A stretch of 64,000 nt of DNA. It comes from Stackebrandtia albiflava (GTDB lineage: Bacteria; Actinomycetota; Actinomycetes; Mycobacteriales; Micromonosporaceae). The DNA is taken from contig NZ_VLLL01000006.1 in NCBI RefSeq assembly GCF_007994225.1, forward strand, positions 186,001-250,000, in the 5' to 3' direction. The translations under genes and the position numbers were made by a program. Of the stretch, positions 51,794-59,815 are shown piece after piece; position 1 is the stretch's first letter, and each line of letters begins with the position of its first letter. The notes under the pieces are model-generated. The model saw nothing but the letters and a program-made list of their open reading frames with translations. It was not told the origin of the DNA and did not search any database.

Positions 51794-52456
51794 ATGACCG
51801 AGAACCCCGTGACCCGCCGCGCCGTTCTGGGCGGCCTGACCGGAATCGCCGCCGCCGGACTCACCGGCGTCGGCGTCGCCTCCGCCGACGACCTGACCAC
51901 GACCGTGGCGGCCCCCGAGATCATCGGCTGCGCCGGCTGGGGCGCCCGGCGACCCACGTCCCCGGTGGACATAGTGGGGCACCGCCCGTCGAAGATCATC
52001 GTCCACCACACCGTCACCGCCAACACCTCCGACCGGTCGAAGGCGCAGGCCAAGCGGCACGCCCGGCAGGTGCAGAACATCCACATGAACTCCAACGGCT
52101 GGCGCGACACCGGTTACCTGTTCCTGGTGAGCCGGGGAGGGTTCATCACCGAGGGCAGGCACCGCAGCCTGGAGATGCTGCGCGGCGGGCGCCGGTTCGT
52201 CGAGGGCGCCCACACGTCCGGTCACAACACGACGGGCTTCGGGGTCGCCCTGGAGGGCAGCTACCACCTGAGCGCGCCGGTTCCCGACCGGCAGTGGCGG
52301 GCGCTGGTGCACCTGTGCGCCTTCGCGTGCCAGAAGTACGGCATCGCGCCCCGGAAGATCTACGGCCACCGCGACTTCGGGGCGACCGCCTGCCCGGGGG
52401 ACCGGATGTACCGGCGGCTCGCCGACCTGCGTGAGGCGGTCCGCCGCCGGCTGTGA
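51794..52456 (+). CDS. Tat-exported PGRP-type N-acetylmuramoyl-L-alanine amidase
   Basis: A 220-residue secreted protein. TRRAVLGGLTGIAAAGLTGVGVASA-DD is a Tat signal (RR at 8-9) cleaved near residue 31. The PGRP/amidase_2 domain has IGCAGWGARRP (typical WGAR), HHTVTANTS (zinc His), IHMNSNGWRDTGYLFLVSRGG, and HRDFGATACPGDRMY (zinc His and Cys). It cuts the lactyl-peptide bond of peptidoglycan. GGAAGG precedes the ATG, with a possible CCTAGT-type -10 about 25 bases upstream. A clean terminator follows. Confidence 0.9.
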   Translation: MTENPVTRRAVLGGLTGIAAAGLTGVGVASADDLTTTVAAPEIIGCAGWGARRPTSPVDIVGHRPSKIIVHHTVTANTSDRSKAQAKRHARQVQNIHMNSNGWRDTGYLFLVSRGGFITEGRHRSLEMLRGGRRFVEGAHTSGHNTTGFGVALEGSYHLSAPVPDRQWRALVHLCAFACQKYGIAPRKIYGHRDFGATACPGDRMYRRLADLREAVRRRL

Positions 52457-52463
52457 CGGTCAC

Positions 52464-52491
52464 GGCCGGGGACGCCGTGTCGTCCCCGGCC
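52464..52491. terminator. 11-bp terminator between amidase and SDR genes
   Basis: GGCCGGGGACG/CGTCCCCGGCC with a CCGTGT loop lies between the convergent amidase and SDR genes and ends both. Confidence 0.8.
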
Positions 52492-52494
52492 GCG

Positions 52495-53364
52495 TCAGCG
52501 GGCGAGCCGTTCGCACAGTTCCCACACCGCCCGCTGACCGGCGGGGTCGGAGGCACCGGCCGGCCATGGCGTGGGGCGGCAGCGGGTGTCGAGGTACCGG
52601 TCCGTCACGCCCGCCATCTCGGGGCTGCTCGCCGCGTGGATGCTGGAGCGGGCCGCCCGGATGACGGCGGACTCGCCCATCACCACGGGGCCGAGCAGCC
52701 GCAGTACCGGTGCGAGTGGCCGGTACAGGGCCGGGAGCGCGGCGGCCGGCATCGCGCGATTGCCGGGGGTGTAGGCGTGGCCGGGGTAGACGACGTTGAC
52801 GTGGACGCCGTGCGGGGCGATGTCGCGCGCCATGACACGGCTCATCGCCATGAGTGCCGTCTTCGAGTGGTTGTACTGACTGAACGTCACGCCGATGTAC
52901 CGGCGTTCGCCCTGCAGGTTGTGGGGGTCGATGGGCCCGCCGGGCATGCCCCCCGTCAGGTTGACGACGCGGGCGTCGTCGGAGCGCCGGAGTAGCGGCA
53001 GCAGTGCGCGGGCGAGCGTGAACGGGGCCAGGACGTTGACGGCGAAGTCGAGTTCGACGCCCTCCGGATTGAGTTCCCGGTGCGCCCGGTTGACTCCGGC
53101 GTTGTTCACCAGGACGTCGAGCCGGTCGCAGTGTTCCCCGACACGCGTGACGAGGTGGGCGAGTCCCGCCGCGTGGGAGACGTCGGTGTGGAAGGCGGTC
53201 ACGTCGCGTCCGGTCTCGGCGCGGAGGGCGGTCGCGGCTTCGGCGGCTCTGGCGGGGTCCCGTCCGACGAGCAGTACCCGCGCTCCCAGGCGGGCGAGCC
53301 CTCGGGCGGTCGCCAGCCCGATGCCTCCGGTGCTTCCCGTGACGAGCACTGTCCTGCCTTGCAT
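52495..53364 (-). CDS. Short-chain dehydrogenase/reductase
   Basis: A 289-residue classical SDR: VTGSTGGIGLATARGL (about 7-22), VNNAGVNRAH, VVNLTGG (with Thr in place of the usual Ser), and the YNHSK catalytic pair (Y-x3-K). The C-terminus has the extended retinol-dehydrogenase-like region. A TetR gene is divergent from it with a symmetric site between, so it is probably induced by a small hydrophobic ligand. Substrate unknown. Confidence 0.85.
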   Translation of the reverse strand: MQGRTVLVTGSTGGIGLATARGLARLGARVLLVGRDPARAAEAATALRAETGRDVTAFHTDVSHAAGLAHLVTRVGEHCDRLDVLVNNAGVNRAHRELNPEGVELDFAVNVLAPFTLARALLPLLRRSDDARVVNLTGGMPGGPIDPHNLQGERRYIGVTFSQYNHSKTALMAMSRVMARDIAPHGVHVNVVYPGHAYTPGNRAMPAAALPALYRPLAPVLRLLGPVVMGESAVIRAARSSIHAASSPEMAGVTDRYLDTRCRPTPWPAGASDPAGQRAVWELCERLAR

Positions 53365-53404
53365 CCGGTCCTCCTCGTATTGTGGCGTGTCGCCGCACGC
53401 CTAA

Positions 53405-53423
53405 TGTGTCATCGAGTGTCACA
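53405..53423. promoter_or_regulatory. Candidate TetR operator between SDR and TetR
   Basis: TGTGTCATCGAGTGTCACA is an imperfect palindrome (TGTG-N-CA ... TG-N-CACA) in the 94-base divergent gap. Its position suits control of both the SDR and the regulator. Confidence 0.5.
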
Positions 53424-53458
53424 ATCTACATCAGGTGTCGAAAAGTAGACTCCGAGCC

Positions 53459-54058
53459 ATGTCCACCGGTCGAAATCCCGGATTGCGGGAACGCACCCGG
53501 CGCGCCGTACGCGCCGAACTCAGCCGCACCGCGATGGACCTGTTCACCCGGCACGGATACGAGGCCACGACCGTCGACGACATCGCCGCCGCCGCCGGAA
53601 TCTCCAAACGCAGCTTCTTCCGGTACTTCCCGCAGAAGGAGGACGTCGTCCTCGCCGACGTGGAGCTGCTGGGCGACGAGGTGGTCCGGGGCGTCGCGGC
53701 ACGGCCGGTGGACGAGGCACCGTGGGACAGCCTCGCCGCCGTGCTGGGAGAGTGGGCGGAGGGGATCCTGAGCACCACCGCCGCCACCAGGCGACTGCGA
53801 CTCGTCGAGGGCACGCCCGCGCTACGGGCCCGGCTGCACACGACCAGGGACGAACTCCGTCGGCGCGTCGCGACCGCGCTGTGTGACCGCGACGGTGTCA
53901 CGCTCGACCGGTTCGAGGCGGAACTGCTCACCGCCGCCGCCGCGGCGGCCCTCGACACCGCGTCACACCGGTGGAGTCTCGACCCCGACGCGGACCTGCG
54001 TGGCCTGGTCACGCGGGCGTTCGAGGTGCTCCGGCCGGCGGCTGCCACACTGGAGTGA
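53459..54058 (+). CDS. TetR-family regulator
   Basis: A 199-residue regulator starting at the ATG at 53459. The DNA-binding domain is clear: RTRRAVRAELSRTAMDLFTRHGYEATTVDDIAAAAGISKRSFFRYFPQKEDVV (about 10-62). A C-terminal ligand domain follows. TAGACT (53446-53451) lies seven bases before the ATG, suggesting a leaderless mRNA. It likely controls the divergent SDR gene, and its stop is coupled to the following methyltransferase. Confidence 0.9.
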   Translation: MSTGRNPGLRERTRRAVRAELSRTAMDLFTRHGYEATTVDDIAAAAGISKRSFFRYFPQKEDVVLADVELLGDEVVRGVAARPVDEAPWDSLAAVLGEWAEGILSTTAATRRLRLVEGTPALRARLHTTRDELRRRVATALCDRDGVTLDRFEAELLTAAAAAALDTASHRWSLDPDADLRGLVTRAFEVLRPAAATLE

Positions 54059-54999
54059 TGGCGGTGCGGTGGTCCGAGGCGATGCGCACGGCACTGTACG
54101 GCCCGGACGGCTTCTACACCCGCCAGTCCCCCGCCGCGCACTTCCGCACCAGCTCCCAACTGCCGCCGTTCGCCGACGCGATCGCGGAAATCGTCCGGCG
54201 CGTCGACGCCGCGACGGGCCGCCCGGAGGTGTTCGAGGTCGTGGACATGGCCGCCGGCGGCGGGGAACTGCTCGACCGGCTGTCCCGGCTGGTCCCGCTG
54301 GAGGGCAGGCTGCGGCTCACCGGAGTGGAGGTCCGCCCCCGACCCCCCGGGCTGCCGTCCGCAGTGGAGTGGCGAGAGGAACCCCCGCCCCGGGTCACCG
54401 GCCTGTTGCTCGCCTGCGAATGGCTCGACAACGTGCCCCTGGACCTGTGCGAGGCCGGTGACGACGGGGTCGCCAGGTACCAGCTCGTCGACCCCGCGAC
54501 CGGGACGGTCACCACGGGCGAGCCGGTGTCCGCCGAGGACGCCGCCTGGCTGCGGCGGTGGTGGCCCACGCCACCGGGGACGGTCGCGGAGATCGGCACG
54601 ACCCGCGACGCCGCCTGGCGCGACCTCACCGCCCGTCTAGACCGGGGACTGGCGGTGGCCGTCGACTACGGACACACCCGGGCGACCCGCCCGGGATTCC
54701 CCACGCTCACCGGCTTCCGCGACGGCCGGGAGGTCGCCGCGATACCCGACGGCCGCGGTGACGTCACCGCCCACGTGGCGATGGACTCGCCGGGCGGCGA
54801 ACTGATCCGGCAACGCGACGCGCTGCGCGCGTTGGGCGTGACCGGTGCCCGGCCCGACCGGGAGACGGCACTGCGCGACCCGGCCGGTTACCTGGCCGCG
54901 CTGTCGGCGGCCGGCCAGGCGGGCGAGCTGCTGGCACCCGGAGGACTCGGCGGCCACTGGTGGCTGCTGCAACCGGCCGGAATCCATTTCAGACTGTGA
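54058..54999 (+). CDS. SAM-dependent methyltransferase, MidA/NDUFAF7 family
   Basis: A 313-residue protein starting at the ATG at 54058 or GTG at 54064, which has GGAG eight bases upstream. [19 protein letters not shown] and [11 protein letters not shown] are typical of the MidA family, followed by [15 protein letters not shown] (SAM motif I), [22 protein letters not shown] and HVAMDSPG segments. In mitochondria, the family member NDUFAF7 dimethylates an Arg of NDUFS2, the NuoD homologue. Here the next gene is nuoD, which supports the same function. Confidence 0.8.
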   Translation: MAVRWSEAMRTALYGPDGFYTRQSPAAHFRTSSQLPPFADAIAEIVRRVDAATGRPEVFEVVDMAAGGGELLDRLSRLVPLEGRLRLTGVEVRPRPPGLPSAVEWREEPPPRVTGLLLACEWLDNVPLDLCEAGDDGVARYQLVDPATGTVTTGEPVSAEDAAWLRRWWPTPPGTVAEIGTTRDAAWRDLTARLDRGLAVAVDYGHTRATRPGFPTLTGFRDGREVAAIPDGRGDVTAHVAMDSPGGELIRQRDALRALGVTGARPDRETALRDPAGYLAALSAAGQAGELLAPGGLGGHWWLLQPAGIHFRL

Positions 55000-55105
55000 T
55001 CTGCCCCGGCGTCGGCCTCGCCTCCGGCCGTCCCGGCCCGGCGCGACGGCGCCCCGGATCGGCCTGCACCACCGGCACCCCGTCCGGCGTGCCACGATGG
55101 TGCGC

Positions 55106-56242
55106 ATGACCGAGATGACCGTCGGTGTCGGCTCCGGTGCCGACGAGTTCGCCGACATGGTGCTCAACATCGGTCCGCAGCACCCCTCCACCCACGGTGT
55201 GTTGCGGCTGAAGCTGACGTTGGACGGGGAACGCATCACCGCGTGCGAACCGGTCATCGGATACATGCACCGTGGCGCGGAGAAGCTGTTCGAGGTCCGC
55301 GACTACCGGCAGATCCTCATGCTCGCGAACCGGCACGACTGGCTGTCGGCGTTCTGCTCGGAACTGGGCGTGGCCCTGGCCGTGGAACGCCTCATGGGGA
55401 TCGAGGTGCCGGAACGCGCCGTGTGGCTGCGGACCGCGCTGGCGGAACTGAACCGGGTCCTCAACCACCTGATGTTCCTCGGTTCCTATCCACTGGAGAT
55501 CGGCGCGATCACCCCGATGTTCTACGCGTTCCGGGAACGCGAGGCACTGCAGGCGGTGTTCGAGGAGGCCAGCGGCGGACGCATCCACTACATGTTCAAC
55601 CGGATCGGCGGCCTCAAGGAGGAGGTGCCGTCCGGGTGGACCGGCCGGGCGCGCGAGGCAATCGACCAGGTGCGCCGGCGGATGCCCGACCTCGACGACC
55701 TGATCCGCCGGAACGAGATCTTCATGGCCCGCACCAGGGGGATCGGTGTCCTGTCGCCCGAGACCGCCGCCGCGTACGGCGTGTCCGGCCCGGTGGCGCG
55801 GGCCAGCGGAATGGACTTCGACCTGCGGCGGGACGACCCGTACCTGGCGTACGGGGAGCTGGACGTCCCGGTGGTGACCCGGACCGCCGGTGACTGTCAC
55901 GCCCGGTTCGAGTGCATGTTGGACCAGGTGTACGTGTCGCTGGACCTGGCGCAACGCTGCCTGGAGAAGGTCGACACGTTGTCCGGCCCGGTGAACGTCC
56001 GACTGCCCAAGGTGGTCAAGGCCCCGGAGGGCCACACCTACGCGTGGACCGAGAATCCCTTGGGTGTCAACGGCTACTACCTGGTCTCGCGCGGCGAGAA
56101 GACGCCGTGGCGCCTGAAGTTGCGGACCGCCTCCTATGCCAACGTGCAGGCGCTCAGCACCCTGCTGGTGGGTTGCCTGGTGCCCGACATGGTGTCGATC
56201 CTCGGATCGATGTTCTTCGTGGTCGGCGACATCGACAAGTGA
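55106..56242 (+). CDS. nuoD: NADH-quinone oxidoreductase subunit D, stand-alone
   Basis: A 378-residue 49-kDa-subunit-type protein. [14 protein letters not shown] (about 17-30), [29 protein letters not shown] and [15 protein letters not shown] are conserved; these belong to the quinone-site subunit of complex I. No other nuo gene is nearby, so it is either a second copy or part of a dispersed complex. A second ATG at 55097 is possible. It follows the MidA-like gene by 106 bases. Confidence 0.9.
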   Translation: MTEMTVGVGSGADEFADMVLNIGPQHPSTHGVLRLKLTLDGERITACEPVIGYMHRGAEKLFEVRDYRQILMLANRHDWLSAFCSELGVALAVERLMGIEVPERAVWLRTALAELNRVLNHLMFLGSYPLEIGAITPMFYAFREREALQAVFEEASGGRIHYMFNRIGGLKEEVPSGWTGRAREAIDQVRRRMPDLDDLIRRNEIFMARTRGIGVLSPETAAAYGVSGPVARASGMDFDLRRDDPYLAYGELDVPVVTRTAGDCHARFECMLDQVYVSLDLAQRCLEKVDTLSGPVNVRLPKVVKAPEGHTYAWTENPLGVNGYYLVSRGEKTPWRLKLRTASYANVQALSTLLVGCLVPDMVSILGSMFFVVGDIDK

Positions 56243-56303
56243 CGGTGTGTGGCAGGATGTCCCCGCCCACACACCACTGTGCTCGACCCTCATCGGAGGA
56301 ACC

Positions 56304-56711
56304 GTGCCCCGCAACCCCGCCCGGCGGACCGGTCTGGTCGTCGCCGCGTTGGCCCTGACGATGCCCGCCGGATCGGCGGCGTTCCACGCCCCGCCAGGCG
56401 ACACCGCGCCGCCCGCCCACTCCACCGTGGCCGCCCCGCCGGCCGCCTGCGGTGAATGCCTGCCCGAACCGGTCACGGCGCCGGAACCGGCGCCGGCCGC
56501 CGCCGCTCCGGTGACGAAACAGGTCTCCGAACCCGGGTACACCGGCGGAACCGGCGCGCAACCGGACACCCACGCCGCCGACACCCGCCCCGAGGGCAGC
56601 GCCCAGGAGATCGCCGACGCGCAACCGGATCACATCGATCTGGGCCCGGTGGAGAACGGCCCGGTGGACGACGGCGGCACCGCCCCGGAGGACCCCGGCA
56701 CCGGAGGGTGA
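56304..56711 (+). CDS. Secreted Pro/Ala-rich protein, unknown function
   Basis: A 135-residue protein from a GTG start with GGAGGA four bases upstream. The first 27 residues (RR then a hydrophobic core and an AGSAAFH end) form a signal peptide. The mature part is a Pro, Ala, Glu and Gly-rich disordered chain with a CGEC pair (near residue 51) and an acidic end. No family is recognised. It could be anchored or interact with the cell wall; it has no clear partner. Confidence 0.65.
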   Translation: MPRNPARRTGLVVAALALTMPAGSAAFHAPPGDTAPPAHSTVAAPPAACGECLPEPVTAPEPAPAAAAPVTKQVSEPGYTGGTGAQPDTHAADTRPEGSAQEIADAQPDHIDLGPVENGPVDDGGTAPEDPGTGG

Positions 56712-56933
56712 CCGACCGGGGTGGGCCGGATTCGACAATCGATCCATAATGATCGTGTCGCTTCCGGTCATCCCACGGGATCGTGGGTCCGGTCGTCTCG
56801 GCGGGATTCCCACGGCATGACGAGCCGATTCGTCCGGCCAGGTCACGGTCCGCGTCGCGAGGGACCGCGAGAAGTCATCCACAATCGGGAGTGCCCGCGC
56901 ACCGAGGCTCTGGAGACCCACGCCGAACGGCTA

Positions 56934-56939
56934 TAGGGT
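56934..56939 (+). promoter_or_regulatory. -10 element TAGGGT of the ESX-like module
   Basis: TAGGGT lies six bases before the ATG at 56946 and is preceded by CTA (TATAGGGT). The message is probably leaderless. A single promoter would serve the three genes 56946-59016. Confidence 0.55.
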
Positions 56940-56945
56940 CCGGGC

Positions 56946-57527
56946 ATGCCGGGATTCCAGCAGATCCTCGAACGCTCGAAGGCGTCGGTCGTGTCGCCCG
57001 ACTCGCACATCCGCGTGGTCATCCACAAGGGAAGCAGCATGCGGTTCGCGTTCGCCAAGGACGCGTACCGGCGGTACGACGAGGCCCGGTTGTGTGCCCA
57101 GCTCGCCGCGGTGCTCGTATCCGCCTTCGCGGCCGAGGAACGCGTGCGGCGGGAGGCCCTGAGCGCCGCCGTCGGCGACACCGTCCACCCCCGCGCCGAG
57201 TGGCAGCTCGACGCGAGGGAACGGCAGCTCAGGAAGCACCGGGCCCACATCGCGGTGCTCGGGAAGTCCGACGACGGCAGGGTCCGGGTGAAACGGACCG
57301 GCGAGGACGGCTGGGCGGTGCGCATCGCCTCGGGCACCCTCAAGGACCTCGACGCGGCGGAGTTCCTCACCCGCTTCCAGCAGGCGTTGAGCGCCGCCGT
57401 GCGGGAACACCGGATCGCCGTCGCCGACGCGCGACTGAAGGTGTTCGGCAGCGCGCGGCACCGCCGGTACGTCGCCCCCGAACCGAAGACCCCGAAGGAG
57501 ACCCCGAATGGCCGACCAAAGCGGTGA
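56946..57527 (+). CDS. First gene of an ESX-substrate-like module, unknown function
   Basis: A 193-residue soluble alpha/beta protein with a basic C-terminal tail (KTPKETPNGRPKR). It is rich in Arg, Ala and Val. The central LCAQLAAVLVSAFAAEERVRREALSAAVGD and LKDLDAAEFLTRFQQALSAAVREH helices may pack like the YbaB/EbfC or EspG-type chaperones found beside ESX substrates; this is only a weak likeness. It overlaps the next gene by 20 bases. I do not assign a function. Confidence 0.6.
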   Translation: MPGFQQILERSKASVVSPDSHIRVVIHKGSSMRFAFAKDAYRRYDEARLCAQLAAVLVSAFAAEERVRREALSAAVGDTVHPRAEWQLDARERQLRKHRAHIAVLGKSDDGRVRVKRTGEDGWAVRIASGTLKDLDAAEFLTRFQQALSAAVREHRIAVADARLKVFGSARHRRYVAPEPKTPKETPNGRPKR

Positions 57528-57972
57528 GGCGCTCGGCGCGAGCCTGTACAAGATCGTGGAGGCCGCGGCGCACTGCGGCGACATGGCCGAGAGCTTCCTG
57601 GCGGCCAACGCGAGCCTCCAGGGCACCCAGAACGGCACCGACGGCGCCTTCGGCTCCCGGGAGAACCGCGCCGGCGGGCAGAGCTCGCCGGTCGAGGGCG
57701 CGTGGATGTCGCTCCGCGACCAGTTGCAGGGGATCCTCGGGCAGAACTACGTCAACTTCAAGGACGCCGAGACCGCGCTGCGGACCATCGCGGCCGACTA
57801 CGCCGCGACCGACGGCGGTGCCGCCGCCGAGATGAACCGCCTCATCGAAGACTACAACGACGCGCCCGACCCCGACCTCGGCGACATCGCGCCACCGCGC
57901 TCGGACGAGAAACCCGACTATCCGAAACCCGACATCCCCGACGGCTACGTCGAACCGTCCGAAGACGAGTAG
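57508..57972 (+). CDS. WXG100-like helical protein with disordered acidic tail
   Basis: A 154-residue protein with AAGGAG seven bases before the ATG. Residues 1-110 form an all-helical pair (EALGASLYKIVEAAAHCGDMAESFL and DAETALRTIAADYAATDGGAAAEMNRLIEDY) that resembles type VII secretion target domains. The YxxxD/E-like export signal appears as Y-A-A-T-D (Y at about 100, D at about 104). The tail 115-154 is Asp/Pro-rich. There is no signal peptide. The classic WxG turn is not plain, so the match is of the broader T7SS-target type. Confidence 0.6.
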   Translation: MADQSGEALGASLYKIVEAAAHCGDMAESFLAANASLQGTQNGTDGAFGSRENRAGGQSSPVEGAWMSLRDQLQGILGQNYVNFKDAETALRTIAADYAATDGGAAAEMNRLIEDYNDAPDPDLGDIAPPRSDEKPDYPKPDIPDGYVEPSEDE

Positions 57973-57981
57973 GAGCTCCGC

Positions 57982-59016
57982 ATGACCGAGTACTCGGACG
58001 AACAGATCGGCCGCGACGACCTGGCGACCTCCGGCGACTACGAGGCGGTCATCCTCATGCAGTCCGGTGAGGTCCGCAACGCCGCCACCAACGCCTACGC
58101 CCGCGAGTACAACCACGAACTCATGTCCGACCCGATGTACTGGGACGAGTACGGGACCACGGGCAACAAGATCAACGAGGGCGACGAACGCTGGTGGGAG
58201 GTGTGGAAGCAGTTCTCCTGGATACCGGACCTCTTCGAGCCCCTGTCCACCATCCCCAACCCCGACAAGTCGGGTGAACTCGCGGCCTCGGTGCAGGAGG
58301 TCGCCGGCGGCGGCGAGCTCGACATGCCGGACCAGAACGGCGAGCAGCCGCCCGCGAACTACGAGGCCACCGGCGGTGCGCTGGGCGAGCGGGCCATGGA
58401 CGGCCACGCCAACATCCTGACGGCGGTGACCGACTGGCGGAGCGTCGCGGCCAACGACTTCCGCAACAACTTCTGCAAGGACATCCCCTCGACACTGCGC
58501 AACCAGATCATGCTGGCGAAGATCCTGCGCGCGACCGCCATCGCCAACCAGGGCCTCCTGTTGGCGGCGCGGAAGGACTCGCAGGAGTTGGCGCGCAAGG
58601 CGAAGGAGACGCTGGACGCCTACAACCCGGCGGGCAACAGTCCCGAGGTGAACACCGGTTTCGCGGTGGCCGGCGCGGTGCTCACCATCGCGGCCGGTAT
58701 CGCCACCGGCGTGGGCGGCGTCGTGTCGGCGGGCGCGTTGACCGCGTTGGCGGGTATCAGCAGCGCGGAGTCGTTGGCGGGCACCAAGAGCGACCCGATG
58801 GGACTGGGTGGCGACTCGGTGGAGGCCATCACCGGCAAGATCTTCGACGGGGTCAGCAAGATCCTCACCGAACTCCGCGACGGTGAGGACACGCTGATCA
58901 ACCAGGTCCTGATGCCGAACAGCAACGTCACGTGGGAGCACAACGACATGTTCGTCGTCAGCAGGCCGACCCTGATCGGGGCGCCGAAGGGCGACTTCCA
59001 GCCGCCGCCCGCCTGA
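57982..59016 (+). CDS. Large ESX-substrate-like protein, third gene of the module
   Basis: A 344-residue protein with GGAG six bases before the ATG. The N-terminal region (1-75) is polar with many Tyr/Trp. A long helical part near 140-210 holds TAVTDWRSVAANDFRNNF (a W-x5-F pattern) and QELARKAKETLDAY, which resembles the helical hairpin of ESX substrates. A Gly/Ala-rich hydrophobic stretch (about 224-258) follows, similar to EspB-like or LXG-type membrane-active segments. No secretion ATPase is in the window, so export by a distant ESX system is only inferred. Confidence 0.6.
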   Translation: MTEYSDEQIGRDDLATSGDYEAVILMQSGEVRNAATNAYAREYNHELMSDPMYWDEYGTTGNKINEGDERWWEVWKQFSWIPDLFEPLSTIPNPDKSGELAASVQEVAGGGELDMPDQNGEQPPANYEATGGALGERAMDGHANILTAVTDWRSVAANDFRNNFCKDIPSTLRNQIMLAKILRATAIANQGLLLAARKDSQELARKAKETLDAYNPAGNSPEVNTGFAVAGAVLTIAAGIATGVGGVVSAGALTALAGISSAESLAGTKSDPMGLGGDSVEAITGKIFDGVSKILTELRDGEDTLINQVLMPNSNVTWEHNDMFVVSRPTLIGAPKGDFQPPPA

Positions 59017-59034
59017 CGCCCCACCCCTAAGTCC

Positions 59035-59141
59035 CCGCCTTGGGTGGTCTGAGGCCCGCCTTGGGTGGTCGGGAGCCGCCGAAATACGGACATCAAGGTC
59101 TATTCGAGGCATGTCGATGGGCCTGCGGCCACCCAAGGCGG
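59035..59141. repeat. Intergenic repeat CCGCCTTGGGTGGTC (two copies) with inverted copy
   Basis: Copies at 59035-59049 and 59056-59070 are identical; the reverse complement CCACCCAAGGCGG is at 59129-59141. The element differs from the one at 20760-20844 by a single base in 12. It follows the ESX-like module and may end its transcript. Confidence 0.65.
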
Positions 59142-59144
59142 AAA

Positions 59145-59173
59145 AATCAGGCCGGTCGGTCTAGAATCAGGCC
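59145..59173 (+). promoter_or_regulatory. Promoter and direct repeats of the TetR gene
   Basis: AATCAGGCC occurs at 59145-59153 and 59165-59173, 20 bases apart; the second overlaps the TAGAAT -10 (59162-59167). The ATG at 59174 follows the -10 by six bases. The repeats could be regulator half-sites; the message is probably leaderless. Confidence 0.5.
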
Positions 59174-59815
59174 ATGCAGACTGAAAAGAGTGCGACCGGC
59201 CGACCGGAGGGTTCGTTCATCGAGCGGGCCCGGCGTGCCCAGATCACCGCCGCCGCGATCGAGGTGGTCGCCGAGTCCGGCTACGCCGGCGCGTCGCTGG
59301 CCCGGATCGCCGCCCACGCCGGCATCAGCAAGAGCGTCATCTCCTACCACTTCGCGGGCAAGGACGAACTGCTCACCGAGGTCGTCAACCAGGTCTTCCA
59401 CGACACCTGGCGGCACGCCGAACCCCTGCTCGCCGCGCAACCCGACCAGGCGGGCCGTCTGCGGGTGTGGATCGAGGCGCAACTGTCCTACATGTCCGAG
59501 AACCGCGACCGGCTCCTCGCCCTTGGCGCGATCATGACCAACCACCTGGGCGCCGACGGCGGCGCCCGTTACGCCGACGAGATCAGGTCGGGTGTCACCT
59601 TCGTGGCAGACCTGATCCGCGACGGCCAGCGCGCCGGCGAGTTCCGCGACTGCGACCCCGTCGTGGCCGCGACGACCGTCAACCAGGCCGTGCAGGGCGC
59701 CCTCAACGCCTGGGTGCTCGATCCCGGCATCGACATCACGGCGTACAGCCGGGCACTCGTCGACCTCTTCGATCACGCCCTGCGGGTCCGGCCCGGCGGT
59801 GAGGAAGATGCCTGA
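59174..59815 (+). CDS. TetR-family regulator
   Basis: A 213-residue regulator. The N-terminal domain RRAQITAAAIEVVAESGYAGASLARIAAHAGISKSVISYHFAGKDELL is typical, with an HTH at about 38-62. The C-terminal ligand domain is of the TetR_C_6 type (LGAIMTNHL and VTTVNQAVQGAL). It overlaps the next gene by eight bases, so it probably regulates that gene in the same operon. Confidence 0.9.
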   Translation: MQTEKSATGRPEGSFIERARRAQITAAAIEVVAESGYAGASLARIAAHAGISKSVISYHFAGKDELLTEVVNQVFHDTWRHAEPLLAAQPDQAGRLRVWIEAQLSYMSENRDRLLALGAIMTNHLGADGGARYADEIRSGVTFVADLIRDGQRAGEFRDCDPVVAATTVNQAVQGALNAWVLDPGIDITAYSRALVDLFDHALRVRPGGEEDA

